A DNA stretch of 64,000 bases from Vicia villosa (GCF_029867415.1 NW_026705000.1:1-64000); one strand, 5' to 3'; numbered from the stretch's first letter, positions 44,098-56,680 are shown. Made by a program: numbers and translations. Notes: generated from the letters alone by a model not told the origin.

Positions 44098-47000
44098 TGT
44101 CATACCCCAAAATTTGCCCATCTCATTTCATCTTTAAGGGTTCAAGGTTCAAGGGTTTATTCAAGCAACATTCTCCTAATCGAGGGCTTAAATTAGGGTT
44201 TGCACTTTATCAAAAGAGTTTGAATCTCTAAGGCCTCAAATGGATCTCAAGGTGTCTCATATGTCTCAGGGTATCTCCATGTCAATTATCAAGCTTCAAT
44301 CCCAAGGATTTCTCATTCAAATGCTCAGGTGATCCACAGTCGACTAGTTTGACCTAAAAGTCAACTATGGTCAAAGTACAGTCAAAACTCCTGATTTTTG
44401 GTAAACATCAAGTATTTGAGGTTATATCCATCATTTGATCAAAGGTTGATCATGATCCATTAATAAAAACTCAGAAATGAACAAAGTCAAAAGGTTCAAA
44501 TTAGGGTTTTTTACGGGAAAAGTCAACTCAACTTTGACTGGGCATAACTTTCACATGGAATATCAAAAATTTCCCAACCAAAGCCAATTTTGAAGGAAAT
44601 TGAATTCTCTACCACTTTATCTCTCACAAGCCAAGGCCAGAAATGCATCATTTTGAAGATATGGTCAAAGAGATTATAGGTCCTCCAAAAAGTCAACAAA
44701 AAACACCTTTTGGGTCAAAGCTCATAACTTGAGCATGTAATCTTCAATCGAGATGAAACCAAAAGGGTCATTTGGAGGACTCTTTAAGCTTTCAAAAGAG
44801 TCCTAGAACTCTCCCATACAATAAAAATTGAGAGAGCTGTGAATTGTTGAAGTTGACCAATTTTGGAGAAAGTACATGAAGCCAACATTGAGCAATCTTG
44901 ATTATTTCTCAAATGGGCCTTAATGTTTAACTTATCCACGTGATTTAAGGCCCATAAAGAGTTCATTGGTCAAATATTATTATTTTTTGCAATATTATTT
45001 TATTTGTATGAAATTTTAATCATTTAATTTCAAATAAAAAATCAAATAAAATCATGGAATAATTATATGATTTATGTTCTAATTTTTTCCTTGGATTTAA
45101 TCAGATCTTAGCTTGATCCAAGGGCCAAGAAAGAATTGAAAAGTGCATGAAATAGATTAAGTTCAAAAATAGAAAGTTTTGAAGCAAATTTTCAAATCAA
45201 ATTTTCTAATCAAATCATTTGATTCTTTCCCATGTTATTAAACCCAAACTATCTCATATATATAGTGAAGAGATGCAGCCACGAGGGAGGTTGGTTTTTG
45301 GCAGCCAAGAGCTAGGGTTTTAAGGAGAGAAAAATCCAAGGATTGGTGAACTTTTCGTATCCACGATTCCAAGCAATCTCAAAGCCAAAAAAGTGTTCCA
45401 TTACATTCAGAAGACATTATAGAGTAAGTCCAGACATCTGATAGCAGGTGGTAGCACTCGAGATTCAGGTTTCATAACTTCCATATTCATGCATCTTTTG
45501 AATAATTCGTATCTCATAAACCATTGCAATTTCATGTAATTTAACGATTTGTTTGAGTTTGTGGAAGGTTTTAGAGGAGAATAGAACCATCGTTCACAAG
45601 CTTTGGTACCTGAAACGATGGGCACCATTATTAGGGCAAAGAATATGTTCGATTTCGTTTTCATAGATGCAGGAGGATTCAGGCAAAAATAATGGCATAT
45701 TCAAACTCAGAGCATGCTCTTACATAGATCTGGGCCCTTAGTGTTACCTATTTTGACCGACTTCACGAATTACGTATGTGCAATTTTTTTTCCTTCGAAA
45801 ACATGTCTTTTCCGCAGGTAAAACGGAAGCAAAAAAGGCAAATAAATCCGCAGGTATACATTAGGAAGAAGATGAACAGTAATCTGGACCATGGACTTGC
45901 ACGCGTGGCTCTCTACAGCACTTTGATTGGTTGGTGGACCAAATCCAATTCTCTCTCCATTTCTAATTGGACAGTCAACAAGTCTAACTATCCATATCTC
46001 TTGTTGATTGACGCGTACAGAAGGCGTGGGCCCAGGCTGATGAGCTTTTTGACTTTCCACAAATTCCCATGCGTTTCATATTTATTTAATTTTGTTTGGT
46101 TACTTAACAGTACATGTGCGCAGATTAATTGGCAAATAGGCAGATGTAAGGACATACAAGGCGTGGGTTCGAACCCCAGGCAGTCCATTTATTTTTAACA
46201 AGATTTCTACCTCCAGATCCAGCGCTTCAGGCAAGCATATGCGTACGATGCACCGTCAGTTCTCCACCGTAAGATCTCCAATAATCCAGATCTAACGCAC
46301 TAGGGACTGAGGGTACGCCATGGACCTCTCAAATGCGCCACACAGGATTCCTCACCAGGTTTCTTTTAAATATTTTTTATCTATTTTATTTTTATAAACT
46401 CTTTTCTTTTCCATAATAAGTAATTGATTTAAATTAATTAATAATAATTAGTTAATATTTTAATTAGGATTAGGGTTATAATTATTTAGGATTATTTTCC
46501 CGATCATTCGATTTAATCAATTTTAATTAACTTTAATTATAAATGATAAAAAAACCCTAGAAAGGTTATGAGTATTAGGGTTTGCCCAATCCCACTGGCC
46601 ACTTGGCCAAAGTATTAGGATTTAATTTATTATTCGTTCCGACTGAATTAATCGGTCGCAATGGTTAATAATCCAATTATTTAATTAATATAATTCAAAT
46701 ACATTTATTTTGCTAAATGGTTGTAACCAAATCTATTGGTTACGATGATTAGCATACTCAATTCGTTATCATGTAATATCAAACCTATTCATTATGAGGG
46801 ATAACGATAAATTATTTAATATACATTCATTTGCTATTCGTGATAATCGAATCTATCGATTAGAATGGTTAGCAATCCTTCATTCAATCCGTTAACTATG
46901 GTGATCAAACCTATTGATCATCGCGACTAACGGTAACATATTAAACCAGGGTTGTACGCCACTTAAAACACTCAAAACTCACATCAAACCAAAACTACAG

Positions 47001-47447
47001 ATTTTTATCACTTCGATAAGGTAATTCAAAATACCTTGCGAACTTCCCATTTCAAAAACAACGATAAGGTAACTCAAAATACCTTCAAACCACTTCATAT
47101 CAAATTCTAAGGCGTACAACCATGTGCCCCGAACTACGTTGACTCTGATCCTCCATAAGGAGGTACGTAGGCGCTTGGATAACCAAGGCGAGTCCCCTTC
47201 CCCAAAACCTCAATTCATTCAAATCTCACTTTTCGCCCTATTCACTTCCTTAGCTATTAAACCTTAACATTTAGCCATAAACCTTTACCTTAAAATAAAA
47301 CCTTAGGAAAGGGTTAAGGGTGCCTAACACCTTCCCTTGACCTGATTATAATAACTTACCCAGATTTCTTAACTGCGTAGGGTTTCCTATTCGCCCTGGT
47401 AGAATAGGTGGTGACTCTAAATTTAATTTTTAGGGCAGGTTGCTACA
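44098..47447 (+). mobile_element. Solo LTR, Ogre-like (Ty3/gypsy), 3350 bp
   Basis: Starts tgtcataccccaaaatttgc, ends aggttgctaca, with an exact 5-bp duplication cctgc on both sides (44093-44097 and 47448-47452). It shares the start, the gtcaactc-rich early part, the B-box-like site and the 'aaggtgttaggcaccc'-type end with 20118-24563. It is about 1.1 kb shorter, so it is a different subfamily or internally deleted. No internal region remains. Frames at 44784, 45407, 45770-46198 and 47408 are not genes. Confidence 0.93.
46130..46175 (+). promoter_or_regulatory. RNA polymerase III-like A and B boxes inside the LTR
   Basis: tggcaaatagg (46130-46140) fits the A-box pattern TRGYNNANNNG, and gttcgaacc (46167-46175) fits the B-box GWTCRANNC. 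The spacing is that of a tRNA gene, with a T-rich stretch (atttttaac) about 15-20 bp after. The flanks do not fold into a full tRNA. The other Ogre-like LTR keeps the B-box (near 22034-22043) followed by a similar tttattttta. Confidence 0.5.
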
Positions 47448-48040
47448 CCTGCGAATTAAATAATGTAGTTTGGTTTATGCTCAGCAAAAAATTCCGCATA
47501 AAATTTTCCTGCGAAATTACCTGTAGATACTGTAATATAGTTTGGTTTTTATCATTCTGCAGAATCCGCAGGTATTCTTGCAGAATTTTCTGCAAAATCT
47601 TGATCCGCGGAAAATTTTATTCTATTTAATAATGTCCCAAGAAAACCCGCGGGTATACATGCGGTATATTTTCCGCAGGTAAATCGTATATTCTAAATAA
47701 TAGTTTGTTTTAGTTTTACATGTTATTATGCATATCACTATTTAATTTCTCCTGCTGTAATTTTCAAATTTTGCAATTCTAACTGTTTGTTGGCTGTTTT
47801 TGAGTTTCATTACTTGAAATATGCATTCAGAAGAAAAGCATATGAATTTGATAATATTACAATGAAATTACACTAGTTAATAATAAGCCATCATAATGAT
47901 GCCATTGTTTTACAACCAAAGACAAGTTTAAGAGTATTTTAAATATACAACTTTCTTTTTTTACTATGTATTTGTCACGCTGCAAAAAATATTCGAGCGC
48001 AATGAACGCTCATAATACAACATAATTGCCATCGAAATTT

Positions 48041-48424
48041 ATTTATTCAAAAAAAAAAAGTAAAATGTCGATAAAATCCTCAAATAACGGAAAGATGGTT
48101 GTCACAACGAAATTCGAATTCGTGAGTCGGTTATGCAAGGGGAAGATATTAACACCTCTTATATTCGTTGTAATCAACGGGAACCTTTAGTTAATTTTCC
48201 GAATAAGAGTGTTAGCGTAATTTTATTTGTGATTTCTTCCGATTATTGTGAAATATGTGAAAAGAAAAGAGAGGGAATAAAAAATAAGTTTTTTTTATTA
48301 TAGTATCTGACGAGACGTTTAATCTCCCTCATATGTATCCTCCGATGCGATGAGAAATTCAAGACTACGTAGTTCTTTGCAAAAAATGATTGTTTGTTGG
48401 TCAATTTTATTTTGATATATAGGA
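48041..48424. other. Retrotransposon LTR-like debris
   Basis: The stretch gtcggttatgcaaggggaag followed by attaacacctc and 'caacgggaacc' near 48133-48190 resembles the late part of Ogre-type LTRs. No borders were seen. Confidence 0.45.
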
Positions 48425-48770
48425 ATGAATCTTTGAGTTTTGAAGAAATTGCTAGCAAAATTATTTCTAAAGAAAAAAGATTGAAGAGTGAGAATAATAC
48501 TTCATCGAAATTAGTGTTGATTGTTAGAGGAAAATCTTATGTGAAAAAAATATTGAAATGGATGTGAGATGTTGGAAATGTGGAAAGATTGAACATGTAA
48601 AGTATAAGTGTTTTGATGGAGCAGTGCTAGAAAAAACTTTAAGTCAAATGCTAGCAATGTCTCCCTTGCTGTGGGAGATATTGATCTTTTCTAAAAACTG
48701 ATAAGTGTGTTCTCATGACATTTTTCGTTGTCATAAAAAATGACGAGCTATTGCCGGAAGATTAACACAT
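48425..48770 (+). pseudogene. Copia gag remnant with CCHC zinc knuckle
   Basis: Plus-strand translation gives LSFEEIASKIISKEKRLKSE, then after a 1-bp shift near 48550 CWKCGKIEHVKYKCF. The latter is a perfect C-x2-C-x4-H-x4-C knuckle of Copia Gag. Stops and shifts follow. No LTR, protease or RT was found nearby. Confidence 0.7.
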
Positions 48771-49440
48771 GGGCTTGATGCAAAGTATGTTGTGAGATTA
48801 TATTAATGGTTAGAGAGCTTTCTGCCAACATGAAAATCACACATCGCTTGGCTTTGCAAAAGAAGAACGAATCCAAAACTATATAATGGAGTTAGATTCT
48901 TCATTGTACTAATCTAAAACACTTCAAGTTTGTATTTGATATTTTATATTTTCTTATACTCTTGTATTGTATTAGAGTATTTTGAGTGATAGTTAAATAT
49001 TAATTTTAGAGCGTGAATGTATTGCAGCTTTGGAGTAGTTTATATTTTGACACTAAGTGTGATTTAATCTTTAATTTTGAAATTTTTAAGATAAATTATT
49101 GTATTTGCTATTGTGTTGTATTTGTCTTTTTTTTTTTTTTTTACTTATAGGTATAAACTGGAAATGGGTTTTGTGTTTCAAAAATAATATTAATCATGTT
49201 TAGGTTATAAGACTTGAATTCTTTTCTGTCGGTTGTAGCAAATAATGTAGAATAACTCACTTATTGCATTAATGTTGCATGTTCTCTAGCTAGTACACTA
49301 ATGGCATGTATGAATAAGCTCCACTAGTATACGCCCCACGTTATTGACTTTTCTCCATGATGAGAATACAAACTTGATTATGGTTATCTTATCTTTAAAA
49401 ACTTCATTGTCAGATATATTGTGATGTCTCTTACTATTAG
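48771..49440. other. Spacer, then sequence shared upstream of the defensins
   Basis: 48771-49195 shows nothing identifiable. 49200-49420 is, in inverted orientation, the same sequence as 33410-33610 and 58915-59110 (for example 'ggagaaaagtcaataacg', 'gcgtata' and 'gtggagctta' on the minus strand). It is therefore part of the ancestral defensin upstream region. Confidence 0.65.
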
Positions 49441-49461
49441 AGCCCTTTGGGGCTATATATA
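49441..49461 (+). promoter_or_regulatory. Defensin 2 core promoter: palindrome plus TATA box
   Basis: agccctttggggct (49441-49454, perfect hyphenated palindrome) runs into tatatata (49454-49461), 93 bp before the ATG. Confidence 0.75.
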
Positions 49462-49553
49462 AGTGTCTTACAATCATCACATATATCACACACACATAAC
49501 ACATTAAGTGAAGTAAGTCATATTAAGTTTATATATTCATCACTAATTAAGTT

Positions 49554-50032
49554 ATGGAGAAGAAATCACTAGCTGCCTTGTCCTTCCTCCTCCTCGTTCT
49601 CTTTGTTGCACGTAATTAACTCACCATTTTTAGTATATTAATTCATTATAATCTAATGCATTTACCATATTTATTTATTTATCATTTTATGTACTTTTCT
49701 TAAAATAATTAGAGACAAAAAGTTTTAAGCATGTATATCTATAATTTCTTAGCTATGTGTTAAAGACATCATGCGCCAAAAACTGATGTCTTAAATACAT
49801 CAAATTTATATATCAATTTGATTTATTACCTCTAATTGTAATATTAATGTAACTGTATTTGGATGATGCAGAAGAAATAGTGGTGAGTGAAGCAAACACT
49901 TGTGAGAATTTGGCTGGTAAATACAAGGGAGTATGCTTCGGTGGATGTGACGGTCACTGTAAAACACAAGAAGGGGCGATTAGCGGAAGGTGCAGGGATG
50001 ACTTTCGCTGTTGGTGCACTAAAAACTGTTAA
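49554..50032 (+). CDS. Plant defensin, AFP/MsDef1-like (gene 2)
   Basis: Exons 49554-49611 and 49872-50032 are joined over a GT-AG phase-1 intron (49612-49871) to give 72 residues. The signal peptide is residues 1-27. The eight cysteines are at 30, 41, 45, 49, 60, 66, 68 and 72, as in gene 1, with the gamma-core GRCRDDFRCWC and a Gly-rich GVCFGGCDGHC segment. It is predicted to be secreted with antifungal action like alfalfa AFP/MsDef1. It differs from gene 1 at residue 8 (Ala) and residue 36 (Lys instead of Ser, which adds charge near the first loop). Unlike gene 1 it keeps the upstream region shared with genes 3 and 4, so it may be the better preserved expression copy of the pair. That is an inference. 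Confidence 0.93.
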
Positions 50033-50171
50033 ATGCCTTTTCTCAACACAAGCACTCATAATATAATATAAATAAATAAACAACACTGCATCTATGTAAT
50101 GTGTAGTTTCTAAATTATGTGTGTACTCAATATGGTGTATAACGTGTTAGTTATGCACTTTTATCATATGG

Positions 50172-50177
50172 AATAAA
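50172..50177 (+). terminator. Polyadenylation signal AATAAA, defensin 2
   Basis: AATAAA in atggaataaac, about 140 bp after the stop, equivalent to the site behind gene 1. Confidence 0.7.
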
Positions 50178-50479
50178 CATCAATTAATAATTGACTTTCC
50201 AACATTTTATCGGTACTTACTTTCTTGGATTATTTTGTTTGTCATTTACGGTATTTCTGTAAAAAGAATTGGAAAATATCTCATATTTGGATACTTTAAT
50301 TAGCACATCTACTGCTCAACCACAACAGGTTAGCTTCATTTTCATAGAATAAATGATAAATACTCAATTTTTTCTAATGGCAAATAATTTATTGACAAGG
50401 AAATTTTCTATCTTAACTTAAGGTTCGAGGTATAAACAGCAACAGTAAAATGAGTCCAACACTTTTTATAAGAGATTTT

Positions 50480-51424
50480 TTTAATGCTTCTTATGAATTT
50501 CTACTACACTTTGTAAAAAAAATTAAAATATTTATAGAATTCGGAGACACATCTCCGAACGCACCTTAAATATACTAAACTCATGTATAAATTAATCAAA
50601 TCCTAATTTTATAAAAAAAATAATCTGAATATTTACTTTCAGAAGGAGGTATTCATGGACACGGACATAAAACCTTCTTCTTATTCACAACCTATAGAAA
50701 TAAGACAATTCATTATGAAGGAGAGAGAAAATTTAAATTTTATTTAAATTTTAATTTATTTTTTAATTGGATTCATGGGTGGTTGTGATTCTGAAGAAGA
50801 GAGAAGATTAAATTTTTATTTTTTAATTAATTAAGATTTTATGATTGGTTGTGTGTAAAACTATTTCTTAGGGTTGTGTCCACCTATGAATTTCTCCTTT
50901 CAGAAATATACTTCCGTAAATTTTTAAAGCCACGTATTGATAGATAGCGATGTGAAAATGACACATGTCTTGTCCCTTTCGTCGAATTTTTTTATTTCTT
51001 GAACATTGCTCTATAAATTTTTATATTTATTTATGATTTGAAATAATTAAGCAGACAAAATTGTATATGAAAATGCCAAATTCTCCGATCCATATAGTGA
51101 CATGACCTTTAACATTAACAAATTTAAAATTTAAAATAGATACTTTGGTAGCCAATTGAAAAGTAAAATACAACAATAAGTTGTGAACTAAAACAATTAT
51201 ATGAAGGTGTGTGAATATATTTTTTTAAATACCAGTGAAGAATCAAAACCAATTTATATAAAGTGACATGATGGTGGCACGAGCGGTTAAAACTATCTAC
51301 GAAGAGTGTGACGTATAGTATGGATAACTTCTAATTGATCTGAACGATGAATGTATTGTGATATAATTCAAGTTGTATAGTCAAACCTCAAGTTAGTTAG
51401 GGTTTAGGGTTTGTTACTTACAAG

Positions 51425-51426
<2 letters not shown>
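50480..51426. other. AT-rich spacer
   Basis: Paralogy with the region behind defensin 1 ends near 50475. A stretch at 50730-50880 weakly resembles 3740-3840 (tgtgattg, ttttttaatt, gattggttgtgtgtaaa). No gene. Confidence 0.45.
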
Positions 51427-51517
<91 letters not shown>

Positions 51518-52896
51518 TGTATCCAGTGAGAACTGATATCTTATATGAGAAATAAGAACTATTAATATCAATCGTTAGATTTAATTAACGCTTGAGATTG
51601 TAATAAATAAAATAAGTTGGAATGTACATGATTATTTCTAAATAATTAGTATAGCACTCATTTAATATTAGATATTGTTGATTATCTTAAACGAAATTAA
51701 AAAAAAATATTTTATTTTTCCTTATTCTATTAGTATCCCAAAAAATAAATTTATAATTGTAGCAATTATTTTTCTAATACATAATAACATTGACATTTTA
51801 ATTAATATACTATTACTATTTTTTAGTATAACAATAATACATTTTTAAATATTAATTATAAATAAATTTTTTATAACTAATATAAAATACCTACTAAAAT
51901 ATATACCAAAAAACCATGTTATTTTTAATCTTAAAACAATTTTTTTATGATTAATATAATTATATGTTGTTGTATCCAAACAAATAATTCATATTTTTTC
52001 TTTTTAATATAAAATCATATTTACAATATTGATGAATGAATAGTTATATTATATTATATCAGTATACAATTTTCTAATAATCTTTTACTAATTTAAATAA
52101 TTATATATATTATACCGTTGTTTTCAAAGCTATAGAAACTAATATAAATATTTATTTATAAATATCATTATATAATTTTATAAAAAGAAGAAAAAATATA
52201 TATTAATTATTTTTTGGATATGACAAATAGAATTGTATTAATTATAAAAAAAATATTTTTGTTTTAATATTAATAATAACAGGTTTTCTTAAAGATATTT
52301 GTATATGTTTTTATATTTATTTTATAAATTATATTTTTTTTATAAAAGTATTTATTTATAATTAATATTTAAACGTAAGTAATGTTTATATTAAAAAATA
52401 ACAACTAATATATTAATCAAAAGTATCTATATTAAATTACTACTATTATATAAATTTTTATTATTGTGATTATTATATTTAATAAAAAATACAATTTATA
52501 GATAGAAGAGGGCGGAAATGAGGTAAGGCTTATAGGGTTGGTTATAATAAATTTTTATTATTGTGATTATATTTAAAAATTGATTGCGATTATAATTCTT
52601 GAAAAATTGATTGCAATTTTAGGGTAGGTTTTATAGAAATAATTCTTGAAAAAAATCTTAAAATAAGGGACTTAAAAAGGAAAAATAAAATACTTTTATT
52701 TTAATTTAAGATAATCAACCACAGAAACCAATTAAAAATACAATATCTAATATTAAATGAGTGTTATACTTATTTAGAAATAATCATGTACATTCCAATT
52801 TATTTTATTTATTACAATCTCAAGCGTTAATTAAATCTAACGATTGATATTAATAGTTTCATTTCTCATATAAGATATTAGTTCTCACCGGATACG

Positions 52897-52966
<70 letters not shown>
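51427..52966. mobile_element. Inverted-repeat element embedded in (TA)n arrays, Micron-like
   Basis: A unit at 51513-52897 has terminal inverted repeats of roughly 190 bp (gtgtatccagtgagaact... at 51518 and its inverse, agttctcaccggatacgc, ending 52897). The AT-rich centre codes for nothing. It is bordered directly by (AT)n at 51427-51512 and (TA)n at 52898-52966. Outside both arrays stands caagtcatata (51421 and 52968), so the arrays may belong to the insertion with a 9-11-bp target duplication, or the element landed in a TA array. Rice Micron elements show the same association with TA microsatellites. Confidence 0.75.
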
Positions 52967-52970
<4 letters not shown>

Positions 52971-53035
52971 GTCATATACTTGCATGCATATTGGAGATCA
53001 ATTATATATTCAAGTTAATATTAACAATTTTTTTC

Positions 53036-53146
<111 letters not shown>

Positions 53147-53182
53147 CCCCTAACTAAAATGGTCTATCATGCACGAATAAAT

Positions 53183-55600
53183 TGGTATCTAGAGCCTCTG
53201 ATTCATTTCTTGATCGTGTTTTCAAGAACTTCAAGTTGGTGCTTGTGTTTTCAGAGATCGTGAATCGCAACTACTGCATAGATTAATGGTACCAATGGCA
53301 TTCCAAAGTCTCTTCCAATTCTTAACGAAAAAAATTGGATCCAATGGAGAAAATAGAAGAAATATTTGTTCGATTTCCATGAAACCTTATAAGTGGTCAA
53401 CAATAGCGTCCTTGCGCTTGCTGACAATGCAAATGATCGATGCTCAGAGAGTCATTCACAAGTACGCAAAGAAGAACGATTTCAAGGTTGTGTATTATAC
53501 CTAGTCAGCGGTAGATGCAACAAATTTTGATTAGATTTCTCGTGTTGAATAGAAGAAGGGGGCATGGGATATTCTTGTCAAGTATTACAAAGGAGGTGAA
53601 AAGGTTAAAATTGTCAAGTTACAGTTTATGCAAAGGCAATATGAATTACTGCAAATGGGAGAAGAAGAAAAGATTGCAGACTATGTGTCGAAAGTGTGGA
53701 ATCTTGTTCATCTAATGAAAAGATATGGTTAATCCCTTATTGAATAGATGATAGTTGAGAAGGTAATGCATACATTGACCTCACTTTGATCACGTTATCG
53801 TAGCTATTCAAGAATCCAACAATCTTAAACTATGAAAATGGAAGATTTGGTTGGTTCATTAGAGGCACATGACTTACAGACTGTCGAGAAGAAAGGGATT
53901 CAAGATTTGATATAATCTCTGCAAGAAATCATGGTGGTTCCAACAAATTCAAAGGCAAAGAAGCATGGTGGTTCCAATAAATTCAAAGGCAAAGAAGACA
54001 AGACTCAGAGCAAGAAATATTGGTCGAACCCTCAAAAGCATAAAAACAATGATAGGGATTCTGAATCCTCGAAAAGAGAAGGAAAATCCTATTAAAAAGA
54101 CAAAGAAGAGAAAAAAAGGTGTGTAGTGCTATAACTGTGAAAAATGGGATCATGTTAGTATAAAAAAGATAAGGGAGCGACAAAAGGCAAGGACAAATGA
54201 GAGAATCTTGTTGTCAAGATTCAAATGATTATGATAATTTGGTTCTCATGGTTGCAGATGAGCATGTTGACTCCAAGATCTGGTTCCTTGACACGGGCTA
54301 ATCGAATCACATGTCTAGTAGAAACGTGTGGTTCACATATTTCGATGAGTCGAATAAGAGCAAGGTCAAACTTTCTCATAATAGCTCGTTGCAAGCAGAA
54401 TTTATTGGCGACATAACTATTCAAAGGAGAAATGGAGAAAAATCTATGATCAAAGATGTACTCTATGTACCTAGAATGAAATGCAATATGCTAAGTGTTG
54501 GACAACTGGTTGAAAAAGGGTTCTAAATGGTTATGAAATATGGAGCCTTAGAATTGTTCAACACTCCATATAATTTGGTCTTGAGATATCCGTTATCGAA
54601 GAATAGGACATTCAAAACCATGATCAGTTCGACTGAGGTACAATGCCTGAAAAACAGTTGTCGAACAAAAGAATAGTTGGTTGTGGCATATGAAGTTTGG
54701 CCATCTGAACTTTAGGTCACTCAATCAACTGATTATTCAAGATATGGTAATTGGTATACCAAGTCTTGTGGTGCTCGATAAACTCTGTGGAGTTTGCTTA
54801 GTAAGGAAGTAATCTAGAAAATCTTTAGTTTCAGCTTGCAAATGAGATCGTCTTGCATTCTAGAAGTAGTACATTCAGATGTATGTGGACTCTTTGAGGA
54901 TCATACCATTGGTGGAAATTGGTATTTTGTCTCATTTATCGATGAGTATAGTCAAAAGCTTTTGATCCATGTGATCATGCACAGAGACGAAGTATTTGAA
55001 ATCTTTAAAAAATAAAAAATGTTTGTCGAAAACTAGAGTGAAAAGAAGATCAAGGTTCTACGAACATATGGAGGTGGCTAATACATATCCAATATATTTG
55101 AAGAATTATATGCAGAACATGGTATTGATCATGAGGTAACTGCTTCTTACACGCCTCAGCAAAATGGAATAGCAGGAAGAAGAAACATGGCCATATTGGA
55201 TACGGCGAGATGCATGCTGAGGTAAGAGAATCTCCTAAAATCCTCATGGTATAAAGTAGTCACGACTGTTGTCTATATACTTAACATGTGTCCTAAAACT
55301 GAAGAACAAAGTTCCTGAAGAAGTGTGGAGTGGAAAAAGACCATCAGTGAGTCATTTGAAGGTGTTTGGCTCTATTTGTTACAAGCATGTTCCTGATACG
55401 ATAAGGATGAAGCTTGATGACAAGAGCGAACCTATGATATTCTTGTAGGATATCAAAAAATTGGTGCATATAGGTTGTTCAATCTAATTAAAGAGAAGAT
55501 AGTGATGAGTCGGGATATTATGATAGATGAAAATTCTTCCGGGGATTATATTATGATAGATGAAAATTCTTCCTGGGATTATTATTCTAGTGATGCAATT
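53183..55600 (+). pseudogene. Degenerate Copia retrotransposon: PBS, gag, protease, integrase
   Basis: A primer site tggtatctagagcc at 53183 is followed by Gag: AQRVIHKYAKKNDF, a UBN2-type YELLQMGEEEKIADYVSKV near 53640 and a damaged CCHC near 54120. The protease motif is WFLDTG, then a stop, then SNHMS (54280). Next are the GAG-pre-integrase DVLYVPRMKCNMLSVGQL (54460), and integrase with HSDVCG (54870), FIDEYSQ (54940) and YTPQQNGIAGRRN (55150). A duplicated 30-bp segment (attatgatagatgaaaattc at 55518 and 55548) is followed by a break at about 55600, before the reverse transcriptase. More than ten stops or shifts; no LTR pair. Dead. Confidence 0.88.
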
Positions 55601-55809
55601 GACGATTAAGTTGTATTTCACCCTTTCATTTGTTTCAAGTCAGTCCTCCCGAAACTCGATCTTTGTCACCCTTTTGTTATCGGAATCAGGCAGCAAACTG
55701 TTCGACTTTTCTATCAAGGTGGCAAAGGATTTGGTGTCATTTGTAAAAGTCTGGAGTTTATGTACATGTCTGCTATCTTTCTCTATTCAGCTACCTTAAT
55801 ACCCCGTGT

Positions 55810-56680
55810 TGGGCTTGGGGAGTGGCGGCATTGACGATGATGTACATGGCGCTTGATGTTGCATCTCATCCTGACACCAGACAGTTTGTTGGTTATGTGA
55901 GCTTGTTACAAGTATATTTTTTACATGGTTTTTTGTGTTTTATTATAAAATACCTGGGCTTGATTATTTTTATTTATGCAGTGTAGGATCTACGGGCGCT
56001 CCCCTCACATCTGTGAGCGGAAGATCCAACATTGTGCGGCTGCTGACCCATGTACGAGGAGGTGGAACGCCAAACAGGCTATTCCAAAAGGATTGATGGA
56101 GTACATGCGGAGGCATGATGCTCTGACGTTAGACGTTAGATGATGTCATCTGGACACCTTATATCGCTCACCGCGCACATCGTCCTTTTGAGGTATCTTC
56201 CTTATATTCAGGGTATGCCATATGGGAGAACCATGTGGCTATAAACTTTCCTAAGAGGTGTCTACGCCAGTATGGTTATATACAGGGCATCCCACGGTCG
56301 GTCCTAGAGGCTCCAACTGGTGGCATTGATCGCTGGTTTTAGAGTCACATCCTCAGCTCCCCCCGTGAGATCCTTGATACAGCCGTTTTGGTTCAGCAGC
56401 CTTGGCAGTGTCAGGATGGATACTTGGAGTGGTTCCTCAGTGTGTCACACCCTAGGGCCATACCATCTGCCGCAACATCTGATGTTTCAGGGCCTTCACG
56501 TACTAGAGACTCTTTCGCTCCACCACCACCACCTTCACCTCTCACATGTGCTAGGACAGTCACCTGCAGTACATCGCCATTCAATTGGATAGCCTCATGA
56601 GTTTGGTGAACCCTGATGGTGAGGTTCATAGTATTTTAGCTAGGTTAGCGGATGTTGCTCATGGAGGACCTATTTAGATT
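55810..56680 (+). pseudogene. Plant mobile domain (PMD/MAIN-like) protein fragment
   Basis: Two exons can be read (to 55911, and from 55982 after atgcag). Exon 1 gives WAWGVAALTMMYMALDVASHPD, then FVGYVSLLQ. Exon 2 gives ICERKIQHC, MEYMRRHDALTLD, then, after a 7-bp duplication that shifts the frame near 56135, DVIWTPYIAHRAHRPFE, YSGYAIWENHVAINFP, LRQYGYIQGIPR. This is the aminotransferase-like plant mobile domain found in MAIN-type proteins and many transposons. A stop follows DRWF (near 56340). In plants it accompanies MULE and gypsy elements; the gene here is broken. Confidence 0.75.

Larger units (their letters stand above)
43451..48040. repeat. ~600-bp tandem duplication split by a solo LTR
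   Basis: Unit 1 (about 43486-44097) and unit 2 (about 47448-48036) share aataatgtagttt, the 'cagaattttctgcaaaatct' stretch, 'catcataatgatgccattgt' and ataattgccatcgaaat in the same order. Both are rich in ctgcggaa-type motifs. The duplication junction falls at cgaaattacctgc, and the LTR inserted precisely there. The source family is not recognised. Confidence 0.85.

Noticed and set aside
46100..46190. A genuine tRNA gene around the ggttcgaacc motif
   Set aside because: A and B boxes fit, but no acceptor or anticodon stem pairs around them; it is a tRNA-like remnant in an LTR.
56320..56629. Overlapping open frames on both strands
   Set aside because: Shadows of the PMD pseudogene; the PMD frame explains the sequence best.
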